Below the pieces are notes generated by a model, which saw only the letters and a program-made list of their open reading frames with translations, ran no database searches and had not been told where the DNA came from. A stretch of 64,000 nt of DNA from NCBI RefSeq assembly GCF_900269665.1, contig NZ_LT985361.1:478965-542964 (forward strand). The letters run 5' to 3'. Source of the stretch: Nocardia suismassiliense. GTDB lineage: Bacteria; Actinomycetota; Actinomycetes; Mycobacteriales; Mycobacteriaceae. The translations under genes were made by a program, and so were the position numbers. Positions 25,116 to 34,209 of this stretch are shown in pieces; position 1 is the stretch's first letter; each line of letters opens with the position of its first letter.

Positions 25116-26030
25116 GTGCCGCGTATCGCGTACTTCGGGCCCTCCGGAACCTTCACCGAGATGGCCCTCGCCGAACTCGAATCCTCGGGGGCCTTCGAAG
25201 GGGCCGTCGAGCGAGTTGCCGCGCCCAGTCAGGGGGCCGCGCTCGAGCTGGTCCGCGCCGGGGACGTCGACGGGGCGGTGGTGCCGATCGAGAGTTCGGT
25301 CGAGGGCTCGATCGCCGCGACGCTGGATTCCCTGGCCATCGGCCCGCGGCTGCAGATCGTGGCGGAGACCGAGCTGGAGGTGACCTTCACGATCCTGGGC
25401 CACCCCGGCACCGACCTGTGCGAGGTGCGCACGCTGGCCGCCTATCCGGTGGCCGCCGCCCAGGTCCGCGAGTGGGTGTCGCGCAATCTGCCGCAAGCCC
25501 AGCCCTACGTCTCGGCCTCGAATGCCGCTGCCGCCGAGGACGTTGCGGCAGGCAAGGCCGATGCCGCGGTGTCCACCGCGCTGGCGGGGACCCGGCTCGG
25601 GCTGGCGGTGCTGGCCGCGGGCGTGGCCGACCACGAGCAGGCGATCACCCGTTTCGTGCTGGTCACCCGGCCGTGCGTGGCGCCGCCCGCGACGGGTGCG
25701 GATCGCACCTCGATCGTGCTGGAGTTGCCGAACGAGCCGGGCTCGCTGATGCGCGCGTTCGCCGAGTTCGCCACCCGCGGTATCGATTTGACCAGGATCG
25801 AGTCCCGGCCGACCCGCACCGGCATGGGCACCTATCGTTTTTATCTCGACTGCGTCGGGCACATCGATGACACCGCGGTGGCCGAGGCACTCAAGGCTTT
25901 GCACCGCACCGCCCGGATCCGGTTCCTCGGTTCCTGGCCCGCCACGTCGGCGACCGGCACGCCTCCGCCCTCGGACGAGGCGGCCGCGGGATGGCTGACC
26001 CAGCTACGAAAGGGGGTGGCGGATCTGTGA
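25116..26030 (+). CDS. pheA: prephenate dehydratase
   Basis: 304 residues from GTG 25116. It converts prephenate to phenylpyruvate in phenylalanine biosynthesis. The catalytic domain spans about 1-185, opening with RIAYFGPSGTFTEMAL and containing GAVVPIESSVEGSIAATLD and an ALAGTRLGL segment. The C-terminal ACT domain (about 195-280) carries the LPNEPGSLMRAFAEFA and IDLTRIESRPTR motifs that bind phenylalanine for feedback control. There is no fused chorismate mutase, as usual in actinobacteria. It overlaps the next gene by four bases (GTGA), the pair corresponding to Rv3838c-Rv3837c. Confidence 0.95.
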   Translation: MPRIAYFGPSGTFTEMALAELESSGAFEGAVERVAAPSQGAALELVRAGDVDGAVVPIESSVEGSIAATLDSLAIGPRLQIVAETELEVTFTILGHPGTDLCEVRTLAAYPVAAAQVREWVSRNLPQAQPYVSASNAAAAEDVAAGKADAAVSTALAGTRLGLAVLAAGVADHEQAITRFVLVTRPCVAPPATGADRTSIVLELPNEPGSLMRAFAEFATRGIDLTRIESRPTRTGMGTYRFYLDCVGHIDDTAVAEALKALHRTARIRFLGSWPATSATGTPPPSDEAAAGWLTQLRKGVADL

Positions 26031-26710
26031 CCGAGGCGAAGATCGGCCCGGCCAAGTTGGTTCTGGTCCGGCACGGCGAGACCGAAGGCAATGTCGCGAA
26101 GCTGCTCGACACCAAGGTTCCTGGTTTGCCGCTCACCGAACGCGGTGCGGCACAAGCGAAGTTGTTCGGCGAAACCCTGCTGAACCCGCCGCGCGTGCTG
26201 TTCTGCTCGACGGCGTTGCGCGCCCGGCAGACCGCGGGCTACATCGAAGCCGCGACCGGCGTGCCCACCACGGTGCTGGACAACCTGCAGGAGGTGCAGG
26301 CCGGCGATCTGGAGGGCAAGCACAGCGAGGAAGCGCACCTGTTCTTCCAGCGCATCTACCGGGCCTGGCACAACGGCGATTTGGATGAACGCATCCCCGG
26401 CGGTGAGTCCGGCCGCGACGTGCTCGCCCGTTTCCTGCCGGTCATCGAGGAACTGCGCGAGACGTATTTGACGCCGGGGTCGAGCGAAGGCGATGTGCTG
26501 CTGGTCAACCACGGTGCCGCGATGCGCTTGGTGTCCCGCTATCTCGCCGACGTGCTGCCGCCGTTCACCACGAACAACCACCTCGACAACACCGAAACCA
26601 TCGAACTGGTCCCGCTGCCCGACGGCACCTGGGACTGCATCCGCTGGGGCCGCTTCACCCCACCCTTCGGCTACGACGTCGCGCCCACCTCCGACGATCC
26701 GATGGGCTAG
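26027..26710 (+). CDS. histidine phosphatase family (phosphoglycerate mutase-like) protein
   Basis: 227 residues from GTG 26027, coupled to pheA by a GTGA overlap. The catalytic RHGE motif is at residues 15-18 (LVLVRHGETEGN), the second Arg is in STALRARQTA, the acid/base Glu in LQEVQAGDLEG, and the second His in LLVNHGAAMRLV, so the branch-1 histidine phosphatase site is complete. The tail after residue 180 (DGTWDCIRWGR) is typical of Rv3837c, annotated as a phosphoglycerate mutase. The substrate is not known. The consistent link to pheA is by position only. Confidence 0.88.
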   Translation: MTEAKIGPAKLVLVRHGETEGNVAKLLDTKVPGLPLTERGAAQAKLFGETLLNPPRVLFCSTALRARQTAGYIEAATGVPTTVLDNLQEVQAGDLEGKHSEEAHLFFQRIYRAWHNGDLDERIPGGESGRDVLARFLPVIEELRETYLTPGSSEGDVLLVNHGAAMRLVSRYLADVLPPFTTNNHLDNTETIELVPLPDGTWDCIRWGRFTPPFGYDVAPTSDDPMG

Positions 26711-26721
26711 ATCCGCACCAG

Positions 26722-26806
26722 CGCGATTCGATCTCACAGACCGTCCATACGTCTCACAGAGAGTGCTGGTCTTGTGAGACGTATGGAGGCCCTGTGAGTC
26801 GAAGCG
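26722..26806. terminator. long imperfect hairpin between convergent genes
   Basis: CCATACGTCTCACA (26745-26758) pairs perfectly with TGTGAGACGTATGG (26773-26786), enclosed by CTCACAG (26733-26739) pairing with CTGTGAG (26792-26798). The whole structure is about 70-85 nucleotides with internal bulges, between the phosphatase and EspG stop codons, and probably terminates both transcripts. Confidence 0.8.
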
Positions 26807-26847
26807 ACCGCCTGAACGGCCTCGGAAGCGGGCCGTTGAGGCCTCGG

Positions 26848-27678
26848 CTACACCTGTTCCGGTTTGCGTGGGAACTCCGCGCGCTCCGGCAGACCACTGA
26901 TCAAGTCCTGCAACGCCGTTCGCAAACGGGATGTTGTTCCGGTGCTGAGCGATGTCCACTTCACGCCGTCATCGGATTTGCTCGCGGTCGCGATGAAACG
27001 GCCCGCGCGGGTGTTGAACACCGCGATGTGGTTGTCGGTGAGGTCGCGGGTGCCGTCGCCGTACACCACGCCGACGATCTCGGCGTGCGAATGGATCTGC
27101 ACCATCGCCGAGGCGAGGGCTTGCGCGTCCGCAGGCGGGGTGCCGACCTTCGCCAACCGGTTGGCGGTCGCCGCCGCGTCGCCGGTGTCGTCGAAGATCG
27201 GGACCAGCTGTTCGGTCGGCGCCCGCATGCCGGTCAGGTCGAGCGGGTCGGCTTGGCCCAGGGCGGCGATCACCGGGCCGGGCAGGTCGTCCTCGGCCTC
27301 GTCGATCACATAGGACTGCGGCCCGCGCAGGGCGACGGTGACCACATCGTCGCCCTTCGCGAGACACATGCGACTCGCTTGACCCTCCACGAACAGCCGG
27401 AGCGCGACCACCCAGTGCGGCCGGTACAGCGCCCGCAGCCGGTCCTCCAGTTCCTGATGGACCGCGTCACCGATCAGCAGTTCCCGATCGGTGAGCGACT
27501 GCGCGGCCACGGCCATCGCGGCATCGTGATCGGTGACGTTGTCGTACTGCCCGCGTGCGTCCAGCACGACGGGCACCTCGTCGATCTCCAGCTTCTCCAG
27601 GAGAAACTGCATTTCATCGAGCGACAGCACCACCGATGCGAGCATCGACGGGCCGCGGCCCGCACCGAGCACCGTCAC
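26848..27678 (-). CDS. espG: ESX secretion-associated protein EspG
   Basis: 276 residues from GTG 27678, or a few residues later. The sequence LSLDEMQFLLEKLEIDEVPVVL followed by long alternating beta/alpha segments with ERELLIGD-like and ALRLFVEGQ stretches is the EspG fold. EspG is a cytosolic chaperone that binds PPE partners and delivers PE-PPE dimers to the type VII secretion machine. The start overlaps the PPE stop codon, so it is coupled to its presumed client. No EccA-E core genes are in the window. Confidence 0.82.
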   Translation of the reverse strand: MTVLGAGRGPSMLASVVLSLDEMQFLLEKLEIDEVPVVLDARGQYDNVTDHDAAMAVAAQSLTDRELLIGDAVHQELEDRLRALYRPHWVVALRLFVEGQASRMCLAKGDDVVTVALRGPQSYVIDEAEDDLPGPVIAALGQADPLDLTGMRAPTEQLVPIFDDTGDAAATANRLAKVGTPPADAQALASAMVQIHSHAEIVGVVYGDGTRDLTDNHIAVFNTRAGRFIATASKSDDGVKWTSLSTGTTSRLRTALQDLISGLPERAEFPRKPEQV

Positions 27679-28847
27679 TTAGCGGCCATACCGGCGTCGG
27701 CGCCGATCACCCCGTCGGCGGCGTAGCGGCCGTCGTTGAAGTGCTCGGTCGAGCGCAGGTAGTCCTGCCCCTTGTGCTCGGACTCGTCGTCCTCGTCGCG
27801 CACCTGGTTGCCCAGCAACGGGCTGCCCGCGGTGTTGTTGCTGCGCGCCGGTGCCGCGGCGGGCTGAGTGGCCGAGACGTTCTCGACGACGGGTGCCGCG
27901 GCGGGTGCACCGGCCGGCGCGCCGGCGCCCCAGCCGTCGGGCAGCTTGAGCGAGCCGTTGCCGAGCGCGACCGAGGGGCCGGCGGAGAACGACGCGGACC
28001 GCGTTCCCGCCGCCGACGCGGCGGAGGCCAGTCCGGCGCCGCCGACCATGGCGGCCGGTGCGGCACTGGTGATTCCGGGTGTCGCGGCGGTGGTGACGGC
28101 CGCGACCGCCTGCGAGCCGATGGTGCCCACGGTGGACACACCGGTGGTCGCCACCGAGCCCGCGATGTTCGCCGCCTGTGTCGCGGCGCCCACCACGGCG
28201 GGGTTGTTCACGAACGCGCCCGCCGCGGCGATCGCGCTCTGCACCGGGTCGGCGTTGGTGGCCTGGAACGCCTGATCGGTCTGGCCCGCGTCCGCGGTGC
28301 CCGCACCCTTCGCGATCGTCGGCGGGTTCACGAACTCGCCGGGGGTGACCACCATCGCGGTGGTCGCCGCCTCGTAGGTCTCCATGGTGAGCGCGGCCCG
28401 CAGGTCGAGCGCGGCCTTGGCGGCCTCGGCCAGCTCCGAGGTGCCGTTGAGCACGCCGCCGGTCGAGTGCGCGGCGATGCGCGCCGCGTTCACCGCCGCG
28501 ATCTCCGGGATGCTCGGCATGGCCAGCGAGGCCACGGTGTAAGCGATGGCGTTGCTCGCCGCCTTCGAGCCCATGGTGGCCGCCATGACACCCTGCTGCT
28601 CGGACCAGCCGATGAAGCCGGTGAGCTTGGACAGCGCCGAGATGCCGTTGATGCCCTGCATGCCGACGCCCAGCTCCGCCATCACCCGGGCGACGGTTGC
28701 GGTGGCATCGACCCAGGCCGCGGTCAGCCCGCCCCACGCGGTGGCCGCCGCCGAGATCGGGATGGCGTGTGCGCCTGCGTTCAGCGCGATCGAGTTGCCT
28801 TCTGCCTGACGGGGCAGCCAGAACACCCCGGTGATTCCTGCGGTCAT
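27675..28847 (-). CDS. PPE domain-containing protein
   Basis: 390 residues. The N-terminal domain begins MTAGITGVFWLPRQAEGN and contains the WxG signature in ATAWGGLTAAW, followed by long helices (residues up to about 170) as in PPE proteins. The C-terminal 200 residues are Ala/Gly/Thr-rich and low complexity, ending with a conserved-looking QDYLRSTEHFNDGRYAADG. It should pair with the PE protein encoded 42 bases upstream and with EspG downstream. It is likely secreted or surface-exposed through an ESX system encoded elsewhere. Confidence 0.82.
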   Translation of the reverse strand: MTAGITGVFWLPRQAEGNSIALNAGAHAIPISAAATAWGGLTAAWVDATATVARVMAELGVGMQGINGISALSKLTGFIGWSEQQGVMAATMGSKAASNAIAYTVASLAMPSIPEIAAVNAARIAAHSTGGVLNGTSELAEAAKAALDLRAALTMETYEAATTAMVVTPGEFVNPPTIAKGAGTADAGQTDQAFQATNADPVQSAIAAAGAFVNNPAVVGAATQAANIAGSVATTGVSTVGTIGSQAVAAVTTAATPGITSAAPAAMVGGAGLASAASAAGTRSASFSAGPSVALGNGSLKLPDGWGAGAPAGAPAAAPVVENVSATQPAAAPARSNNTAGSPLLGNQVRDEDDESEHKGQDYLRSTEHFNDGRYAADGVIGADAGMAAK

Positions 28848-28889
28848 GCTTTCTCCCCTTGCTTGTGCTTTATGCGATGCCCGCAGGCG

Positions 28890-29210
28890 TTAAGCGATTG
28901 TTCCGCTGACGATGTTGAGTGCGCCCGCCCGCACGACATCCTCACCGACGTGGGTGATGAGCTGGCTGCGCAACGTCGCGGCGGCGTGGTGCAGTTCCAG
29001 AATTCCCTGGGCTACGGCTTGGTCGTGCGTCGCGGCGCCCTTGTTGAGGTGGTTCGCGGCGTGCAGCGACACCTCGTCGATCCCGGAGGGCACGACATGC
29101 GTCGCGGGTGCGGTCAGCGCGGCGGCGGCGGCGAGCCGCTCGGCCAGCAGATCCAGCTCAGCGGCGGCAGCAAGGACGACCTCGGGTTGTACTAGTACGT
29201 GGCCAACCAT
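28890..29210 (-). CDS. PE family protein
   Basis: 106 residues from ATG 29210, preceded by AAGGAG seven bases upstream. The start MVGHVLVQPEVVLAAAAELDLLAERL matches the PE helix pair; a Pro-Glu is at residues 9-10. The protein is only the helical hairpin with no long C-terminal extension. The YxxxD/E secretion signal normally found after the second PE helix is absent; the protein contains no tyrosine. It heads the PE-PPE-EspG operon. Confidence 0.78.
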   Translation of the reverse strand: MVGHVLVQPEVVLAAAAELDLLAERLAAAAALTAPATHVVPSGIDEVSLHAANHLNKGAATHDQAVAQGILELHHAAATLRSQLITHVGEDVVRAGALNIVSGTIA

Positions 29211-29368
29211 GACTCGACTCCTTCTAGTGGCGGCTGTGGGGCGGAACCACGAGAATTCCCCCTTCGAGTGATAGGACGCGACAGCGAAGCGATCGGTTCC
29301 ATCGAATCCCCTGAAGTTTCTTCCTGTCTCGCCCCAACTGCAACCGCACTCATACAGCTGGATAAAGA

Positions 29369-29719
29369 CTAGCCCCATCCCAGCTGATGCAGGCGGTCTT
29401 CGTCAATGCCGAAATAGTGTGCGATCTCATGGATCACGGTGATTGCCACCTCTTCCACCACTTCGCTCTCGTCCGAGCAGATGGCGAGGATGGATTCGCG
29501 ATAGATCGTCACGGTGTCCGGCAGCGCGCCGCCATAGTGACTGTCCCGTTCGGTGAGTGCGATTCCGTGATAGAGCCCGAGCAAATGTGGATCATCCGAA
29601 TTGCGTGCTTCGATCAGCACGACCACATTATCGATGGCTTGGGCCAGCTCCGGCGGGATCCGATCGAGCGCATCGCCGACCAACTCCTCGAACCGGTCCT
29701 CGGACATGGAGACCGACAT
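29369..29719 (-). CDS. metallopeptidase family protein
   Basis: 116 residues. The zinc-binding HExxH motif is in TVIHEIAHYFGIDEDRLHQLGWG near the C-terminus, the signature of the small zincin-like metallopeptidase family (DUF1025), corresponding to Rv3836. The N-terminus is MSVSMSEDRFEELVGDALD, with a central VVVLIEAR strand. The substrate is unknown and a cytoplasmic location is likely. It ends 9 bases after the neighbouring septum-formation gene starts its end region (29729), so the two are one operon, as in M. tuberculosis. Confidence 0.88.
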   Translation of the reverse strand: MSVSMSEDRFEELVGDALDRIPPELAQAIDNVVVLIEARNSDDPHLLGLYHGIALTERDSHYGGALPDTVTIYRESILAICSDESEVVEEVAITVIHEIAHYFGIDEDRLHQLGWG

Positions 29720-29728
29720 CGTCGCGGA

Positions 29729-30865
29729 TTACCTCGGCTGCGGCGGCAGCGGCGCGGCGCCAGGCAGCGGCGTCGGGGTGGAGCGGCCGGTGTTCGGCGG
29801 CGGCTGCGGCGCCTGCCCGTTGATCAGGATGTCGCCGCGCGCGGAACCGGTGATCGGCGCGAAGCCCTCCCGATCGGCCCCCTTGCCGACCATGCAGTCC
29901 AGCTTGCGGCTGCCCGCCAGCCAGCTGCGCGCGTCCAGGAAGTCGAAGAACAGCGTCAGCGTCTTGTTGCGCACGACATCGGGCCCGCCGAGATACTCCG
30001 CCGAGGTGCGCGCGCACTCCTCCTCGACGAACCGGTCCTGCTCCTCCTTGGCGGGCGGCCCGCCCTGGAACCGCTGGCCGAGGTCGATGGTGGAGACGAT
30101 CTCGACGGCGTGCACCTGCGAGCAATCCACCGGGTCGGTCGGCAGGTTCTGGTTGATGCCGAGGCATACGCCCGGCCCGTACACCTTCGACTGATCGTGT
30201 TCGGCGGCGCTGCCGGTCGACGGCGGCGTGCCCGCGCTGGCCGCGTACTGCAACCCGCAGCGCAGCGTGCGGTCGCCGTGCTGCCAGCCGTCCGGGCTCG
30301 GATACATCAACCCGACGATGTAGCGCCCGCGCGGATCGAACTTGCCGCCCATGTACTGCTGCACGGCGGGCACGCAGTGCTCTTCCTTCAGCTCGGTCAG
30401 CCGCAGCGAGTCGGGGAATCGCGAGCCGGGCCCGAACTCCTTGCCCGGGTACTTGCTCATGTCTATATCCGCCGCGACCTCGAACATGTGCTTGCTCTCG
30501 CAGCGCACCTTGACCAGGTCGGAGTGGTCGGGTTTGGACCAGCTCAGGCAATCGCCCTTGACCGCGGTACCGAACTCCTTGTCGACCACCGGTTCACCGG
30601 CCGAGGCCGGGCTGTGCGCCTCGATCTTGTTGTTGTCGAACCCCGTCACGAACAGCGTCACCAGGGCGGCGATCACCGCACCCGTGGCCACCAGCAGCAG
30701 CCCCCAGCGCAGCGTCGGCGCAGGCAGCGGCGTCTCACCGGTGAACACGCCCTTAACCGCGTCGAACGAACGCCGCGCCGCGCCGCCGCCGCTGCGTGAC
30801 GGCATGGCGCGCGTGGTCGGCCGGCTCGATGGCTCTGGCTCGGGGGCGTGATCGGAGGGGGACAT
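29729..30865 (-). CDS. septum formation family membrane protein (Rv3835-like)
   Basis: 378 residues. A cytoplasmic Ser/Pro-rich N-terminus (about 50 residues) is followed by one transmembrane helix (TLRWGLLLVATGAVIAAL) and an extracellular region with two septum-formation (PF13845-type) repeats, each with paired cysteines (GDCLSW...VRCESKH, and GVCLG...VDCSQVH). The C-terminus is Pro-rich. The family name comes from a link to septation, but the molecular role is not settled. It forms an operon with the metallopeptidase gene, nine bases downstream. Confidence 0.85.
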   Translation of the reverse strand: MSPSDHAPEPEPSSRPTTRAMPSRSGGGAARRSFDAVKGVFTGETPLPAPTLRWGLLLVATGAVIAALVTLFVTGFDNNKIEAHSPASAGEPVVDKEFGTAVKGDCLSWSKPDHSDLVKVRCESKHMFEVAADIDMSKYPGKEFGPGSRFPDSLRLTELKEEHCVPAVQQYMGGKFDPRGRYIVGLMYPSPDGWQHGDRTLRCGLQYAASAGTPPSTGSAAEHDQSKVYGPGVCLGINQNLPTDPVDCSQVHAVEIVSTIDLGQRFQGGPPAKEEQDRFVEEECARTSAEYLGGPDVVRNKTLTLFFDFLDARSWLAGSRKLDCMVGKGADREGFAPITGSARGDILINGQAPQPPPNTGRSTPTPLPGAAPLPPQPR

Positions 30866-30931
30866 CGCGATCCATCATGGCAGTCTCCGCGCCGCGGTGC
30901 CACGACCCGTTCTGATCAGTGCTTTTCCCGG

Positions 30932-32632
30932 CTAACCACGGAACGCGGAGACGAAGATGCCGGGAATCCGGGCCGGGTTGCCGCTCGCGTAGAACTCGGT
31001 CAACTTGCGCGCGGTCGCCGCCGCGGCCGTATTGCCGACGAACCACGGCGGTTTCGGCGACAACGCGAGCTCCCCGTGCAGCAGCGAGCGCGGCGCGGGC
31101 CGGAACGGTCCGCGCACCACCGTGCGCTCCACGTCGTCGAGCAGGAAGGCGTTGTGCACCACGCCGATTCCGCTCTGCACGTCGTCGAGGGTGTGGCCGG
31201 GGAACGCGCCCCACGCGGCGTGCGGGGCGAGGAAAGCGAGCCCGGTCCACGCGTTCACCGCGATCGCGCCGTAGCGCAGCCGTTCGATGGCGCGCTCGAA
31301 GCCGATGCCGAGCCTGCGGATGGTGGACGGGTGGGCCAGCACGTTGGCGCCGAGCGTGCCGGTGAGTTCGTTGTTCACGAAATCGACCGCTCGCTGCAGG
31401 AATTCGCCGCCAGGGTAGGGCAGTTCGACCACGCCGAGCACGGGCGAGAAGTACTCGGTGCGCAGCAGCGGCGAATCGGTGAGCGGCAGCTGCTCGATCA
31501 GCACCCGGCCGGAGCCGACCTGCCCGGCGCCCGGATAGGACGCCAGCGCGTCCGCGACCCGCGAGTCGCTGCCCGGGTAGTACGCGGCCCGCTCCGGGGC
31601 CTGCGCGAGCGCGGTGCGCAGCTCGGCCAGGAACTTGTCCTTGAGCGCCCAGTCCTTGCTGAGCACCACCGCCTGCGCGGCGACGCAGTTGTAGCCGCCG
31701 TTGTGCAGCCGCTGGGTGGCAACGTGCTCGGCCTGGAAACGCAGATCGGCGTCGGACCAGTCACCGGGCACCACGATGGTCGGCGACACACCGCCGAGCT
31801 CGCTGGTGATCGGCTTGTCCAGCAGCGGCCGTTTGTCCTTCTTGCGTTCCAGCCCCTCCGGGCCGGGGCCCCACACGATCGTGTCGTGGGTCTGCGCGCT
31901 GCCGGTCATGTGCACATGCGCGACCTGCGGGTGGTGCACCAGGTAGCGGCCGGTGTCCGCGTCGCCGGTCACGATCCGCAGCACGCCGAGCTCGCACAGC
32001 GGTGCGAACACCATCTCGAACACCGTGTACAGCGGATCGGTGATCGGGTTCAGCTTCAGCACGACCACCCGGTTGTGCGCGAACAGCTCGTACAACGCGT
32101 CCAGCGGTGGAATGGAGGTGATGTTGCCCGCGCCGAGCACGACCCCGATGCCGCCGGTCGCGGTCGGATCGAGCTGCGCCAGCCCGGCCCGCCGCCGCGC
32201 GGTATCGGCGTCGACCCCCGGCCGCAGCCAGACCTCGCCGTGAAAACCGTTGAGCAGCAACCGGTCGTAGTTGCTCAGCGGCAGGATCGGCACCGCCACC
32301 CGATTGCCGAGCGCGGTCCGCACGGTGACTCCGTCGAGCGGGCTGCGCCCCTCGTCCAGCGCGGCCAGCGTCCCGGACAGCGCGGCCGTGGCCTGCAGCA
32401 GGGTCAGCGGTCCGGACATCCACTCCTCGCCGACCAGCGGCGAGTCGGCGGCCAAACCCTTGATGGTCCGCGCGGCCCGCACCCAGTCGCCGGCGAAGCG
32501 CCCGGTTCGGGCGTGGATGTCGTCGAGGAGCTCACGGCGGCGGCGCAGCGGGGTCTGTGCCCAGGCTTTCTCGCCCGCGGTCAGCTCGGTCAGTACGTCA
32601 TCGATGGCTGATTCGTCGAAAGTTGTACCCAC
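30932..32632 (-). CDS. aldehyde dehydrogenase family protein
   Basis: About 566 residues from GTG 32632, longer than typical 480-residue ALDHs. The NAD-binding region has GVVLGAGNITSIPPLDALYELF and MTGSAQTHD, the general-base Glu is in SELGGVSPT, and the nucleophile Cys is in GGYNCVAAQAV, so the catalytic pair is present, though the sequence around it is unusual (no GQxC). The extra length is at the N-terminus, a helical region with TPLRRRRELLDDIHA. Substrate unknown. It is divergent from serS, with 92 bases between them. Confidence 0.82.
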   Translation of the reverse strand: MGTTFDESAIDDVLTELTAGEKAWAQTPLRRRRELLDDIHARTGRFAGDWVRAARTIKGLAADSPLVGEEWMSGPLTLLQATAALSGTLAALDEGRSPLDGVTVRTALGNRVAVPILPLSNYDRLLLNGFHGEVWLRPGVDADTARRRAGLAQLDPTATGGIGVVLGAGNITSIPPLDALYELFAHNRVVVLKLNPITDPLYTVFEMVFAPLCELGVLRIVTGDADTGRYLVHHPQVAHVHMTGSAQTHDTIVWGPGPEGLERKKDKRPLLDKPITSELGGVSPTIVVPGDWSDADLRFQAEHVATQRLHNGGYNCVAAQAVVLSKDWALKDKFLAELRTALAQAPERAAYYPGSDSRVADALASYPGAGQVGSGRVLIEQLPLTDSPLLRTEYFSPVLGVVELPYPGGEFLQRAVDFVNNELTGTLGANVLAHPSTIRRLGIGFERAIERLRYGAIAVNAWTGLAFLAPHAAWGAFPGHTLDDVQSGIGVVHNAFLLDDVERTVVRGPFRPAPRSLLHGELALSPKPPWFVGNTAAAATARKLTEFYASGNPARIPGIFVSAFRG

Positions 32633-32710
32633 AAGCCAACTATGCGCGCGTCCTCGGCCGAGCGGTCCGCATCCTGGGATATCGGGGTGAAACAGCAATA
32701 TCCCGACCAC

Positions 32711-32716
32711 TAGGCT
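32711..32716 (+). promoter_or_regulatory. candidate -10 hexamer of serS (leaderless)
   Basis: TAGGCT lies eight bases before the serS ATG; the interval GAGGCCCC could also act as a weak Shine-Dalgarno, so a leaderless start is probable but not certain. Confidence 0.45.
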
Positions 32717-32724
32717 GAGGCCCC

Positions 32725-33987
32725 ATGATCGACCTCCGATTCCTGCGGGACAACCCCGACGCGGTCCGCGCCTCGCAGCGCGCCCGTGGCGAAGACCCCG
32801 CCCTCGTCGATGCCCTGCTCGAGGCGGACGCCGCGCGCCGCGCGGCGGTGGCCACCGCCGACAACCTGCGCGCCGAGCACAAGGCGATGGGCAAGCTGGT
32901 CGGCAAGGCGAGTAAAGAGGAGCGGCCCGCGCTGCTCGCGCAGGCGCAGGAGATGTCGGTCAAGGTCAAGGAGGCCGAGGCCGCGCAGCACGCGGCCGAT
33001 GCCGATATGGACGCCGCACACCGCGCCATCTCCAACGTGGTGCAGGAGGGCGCTCCCGCCGGCGGCGAGGCCGATTTCGTCGTGCTCGAAACCATCGGGA
33101 CGCCACCGGAGTTCGACTTCGAACCGAAAGACCACCTGGATCTCAGCGAGTCGCTCGGCCTGATCGACATGGAACGCGGTGCGAAGGTCTCGGGCGCCCG
33201 CTTCTACTTCATGACCGGCTACGGCGCGCTGCTGCAGCTCGGTCTGCTGCAACTCGCGGCGCAGAAGGCGGTTGCCAACGGTTTCACCATGATGATCCCG
33301 CCGGTGCTGGTGCGCCCGGAGATCATGGCGGGCACCGGCTTCCTCGGCCAGCACGCCTCGGAGGTCTATCGCCTCGCCGAGGAGGACCTGTACCTGGTCG
33401 GCACCTCGGAGGTGCCGCTGGCCGGTTACCACTCGGACGAGATCCTCGACCTGAGCGACGGCCCGAAGCGGTACGCGGGCTGGTCGTCGTGCTTCCGGCG
33501 GGAGGCGGGCAGCTACGGCAAGGACACCCGCGGCATCATCCGGGTGCACCAGTTCGACAAGGTGGAGATGTTCGTCTTCACCACGCCCGAAGAAGCCGAC
33601 GCCGAACACCAGCGCCTGCTCGGCTGGGAGCAGGACATGCTCGCGGCCGTCGAGGTTCCGTACCGGGTCATCGATGTCGCCGCAGGCGATCTCGGCAGCT
33701 CGGCCGCGCGCAAGTTCGACTGCGAGGCCTGGGTGCCGACCCAGCAGACCTACCGGGAACTCACCTCGACCTCGAACTGCACCACCTTCCAGGCCCGTCG
33801 CCTCTCGGTGCGTTACCGCGACGAGAACGGAAAGCCGCAAATCGCAGCCACTTTGAACGGCACGCTGGCGACCACCCGCTGGATCGTGGCCATCCTGGAG
33901 AACCACCAGCAGGCCGACGGTTCGGTGCGGGTGCCCGCGGCACTGGTGCCGTTCGTCGGCACCGAGGTGCTGACCCCGCCGAAGTAG
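32725..33987 (+). CDS. serS: serine--tRNA ligase
   Basis: 420 residues, the normal length. The N-terminal coiled-coil tRNA-binding arm covers about residues 1-110 ([18 protein letters not shown]... [18 protein letters not shown]). The class II catalytic core shows motif 2 in [27 protein letters not shown] and motif 3 in [17 protein letters not shown], with TGFLGQH and EVPLAGYH binding serine and ATP. It charges tRNA-Ser, and tRNA-Sec if present, with serine in the cytoplasm. It is monocistronic with a hairpin shortly after the stop. It corresponds to Rv3834c. Confidence 0.97.
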   Translation: MIDLRFLRDNPDAVRASQRARGEDPALVDALLEADAARRAAVATADNLRAEHKAMGKLVGKASKEERPALLAQAQEMSVKVKEAEAAQHAADADMDAAHRAISNVVQEGAPAGGEADFVVLETIGTPPEFDFEPKDHLDLSESLGLIDMERGAKVSGARFYFMTGYGALLQLGLLQLAAQKAVANGFTMMIPPVLVRPEIMAGTGFLGQHASEVYRLAEEDLYLVGTSEVPLAGYHSDEILDLSDGPKRYAGWSSCFRREAGSYGKDTRGIIRVHQFDKVEMFVFTTPEEADAEHQRLLGWEQDMLAAVEVPYRVIDVAAGDLGSSAARKFDCEAWVPTQQTYRELTSTSNCTTFQARRLSVRYRDENGKPQIAATLNGTLATTRWIVAILENHQQADGSVRVPAALVPFVGTEVLTPPK

Positions 33988-34000
33988 CGGACGGGCCTGC

Positions 34001-34034
34001 GGCGGTGGGCGGACATTCGCTCGTCCCCACCGCC
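34001..34034 (+). terminator. hairpin after serS
   Basis: GGCGGTGGG at 34001-34009 pairs with CCCACCGCC at 34026-34034, starting 14 bases after the serS stop codon. Confidence 0.65.
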
Positions 34035-34196
34035 TCCGGTTCGCCCCGCGGAACTCTGGATAGTGGCTGTGAATATCGAGTGTGGGCACCCGTGGCCTAG
34101 TCGCGTTGGCTACCCGAATGTTTCGCGAAGATGAATAGCCAACCGTTCGCCACTCCGGATTCACGGGATGTGGCAACCGCTGGGATTCGTTGTGTC

Positions 34197-34202
34197 TAGG
34201 CT
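34197..34202 (+). promoter_or_regulatory. candidate -10 hexamer for the GGDEF-EAL gene (leaderless)
   Basis: TAGGCT, the same hexamer as before serS, lies seven bases before GTG 34210 and supports that codon as the start. Confidence 0.5.
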
Positions 34203-34209
34203 GTTCACC

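Noticed and set aside
30932..32632. The aldehyde dehydrogenase gene as a frameshifted or fused gene because of its length
   Set aside because: The frame is continuous with both catalytic residues in place; the additional N-terminal helix looks like a genuine subfamily feature.
33988..34209. A tRNA gene near serS
   Set aside because: No cloverleaf, T-loop GTTCRA or acceptor pairing could be found; only the serS terminator hairpin.
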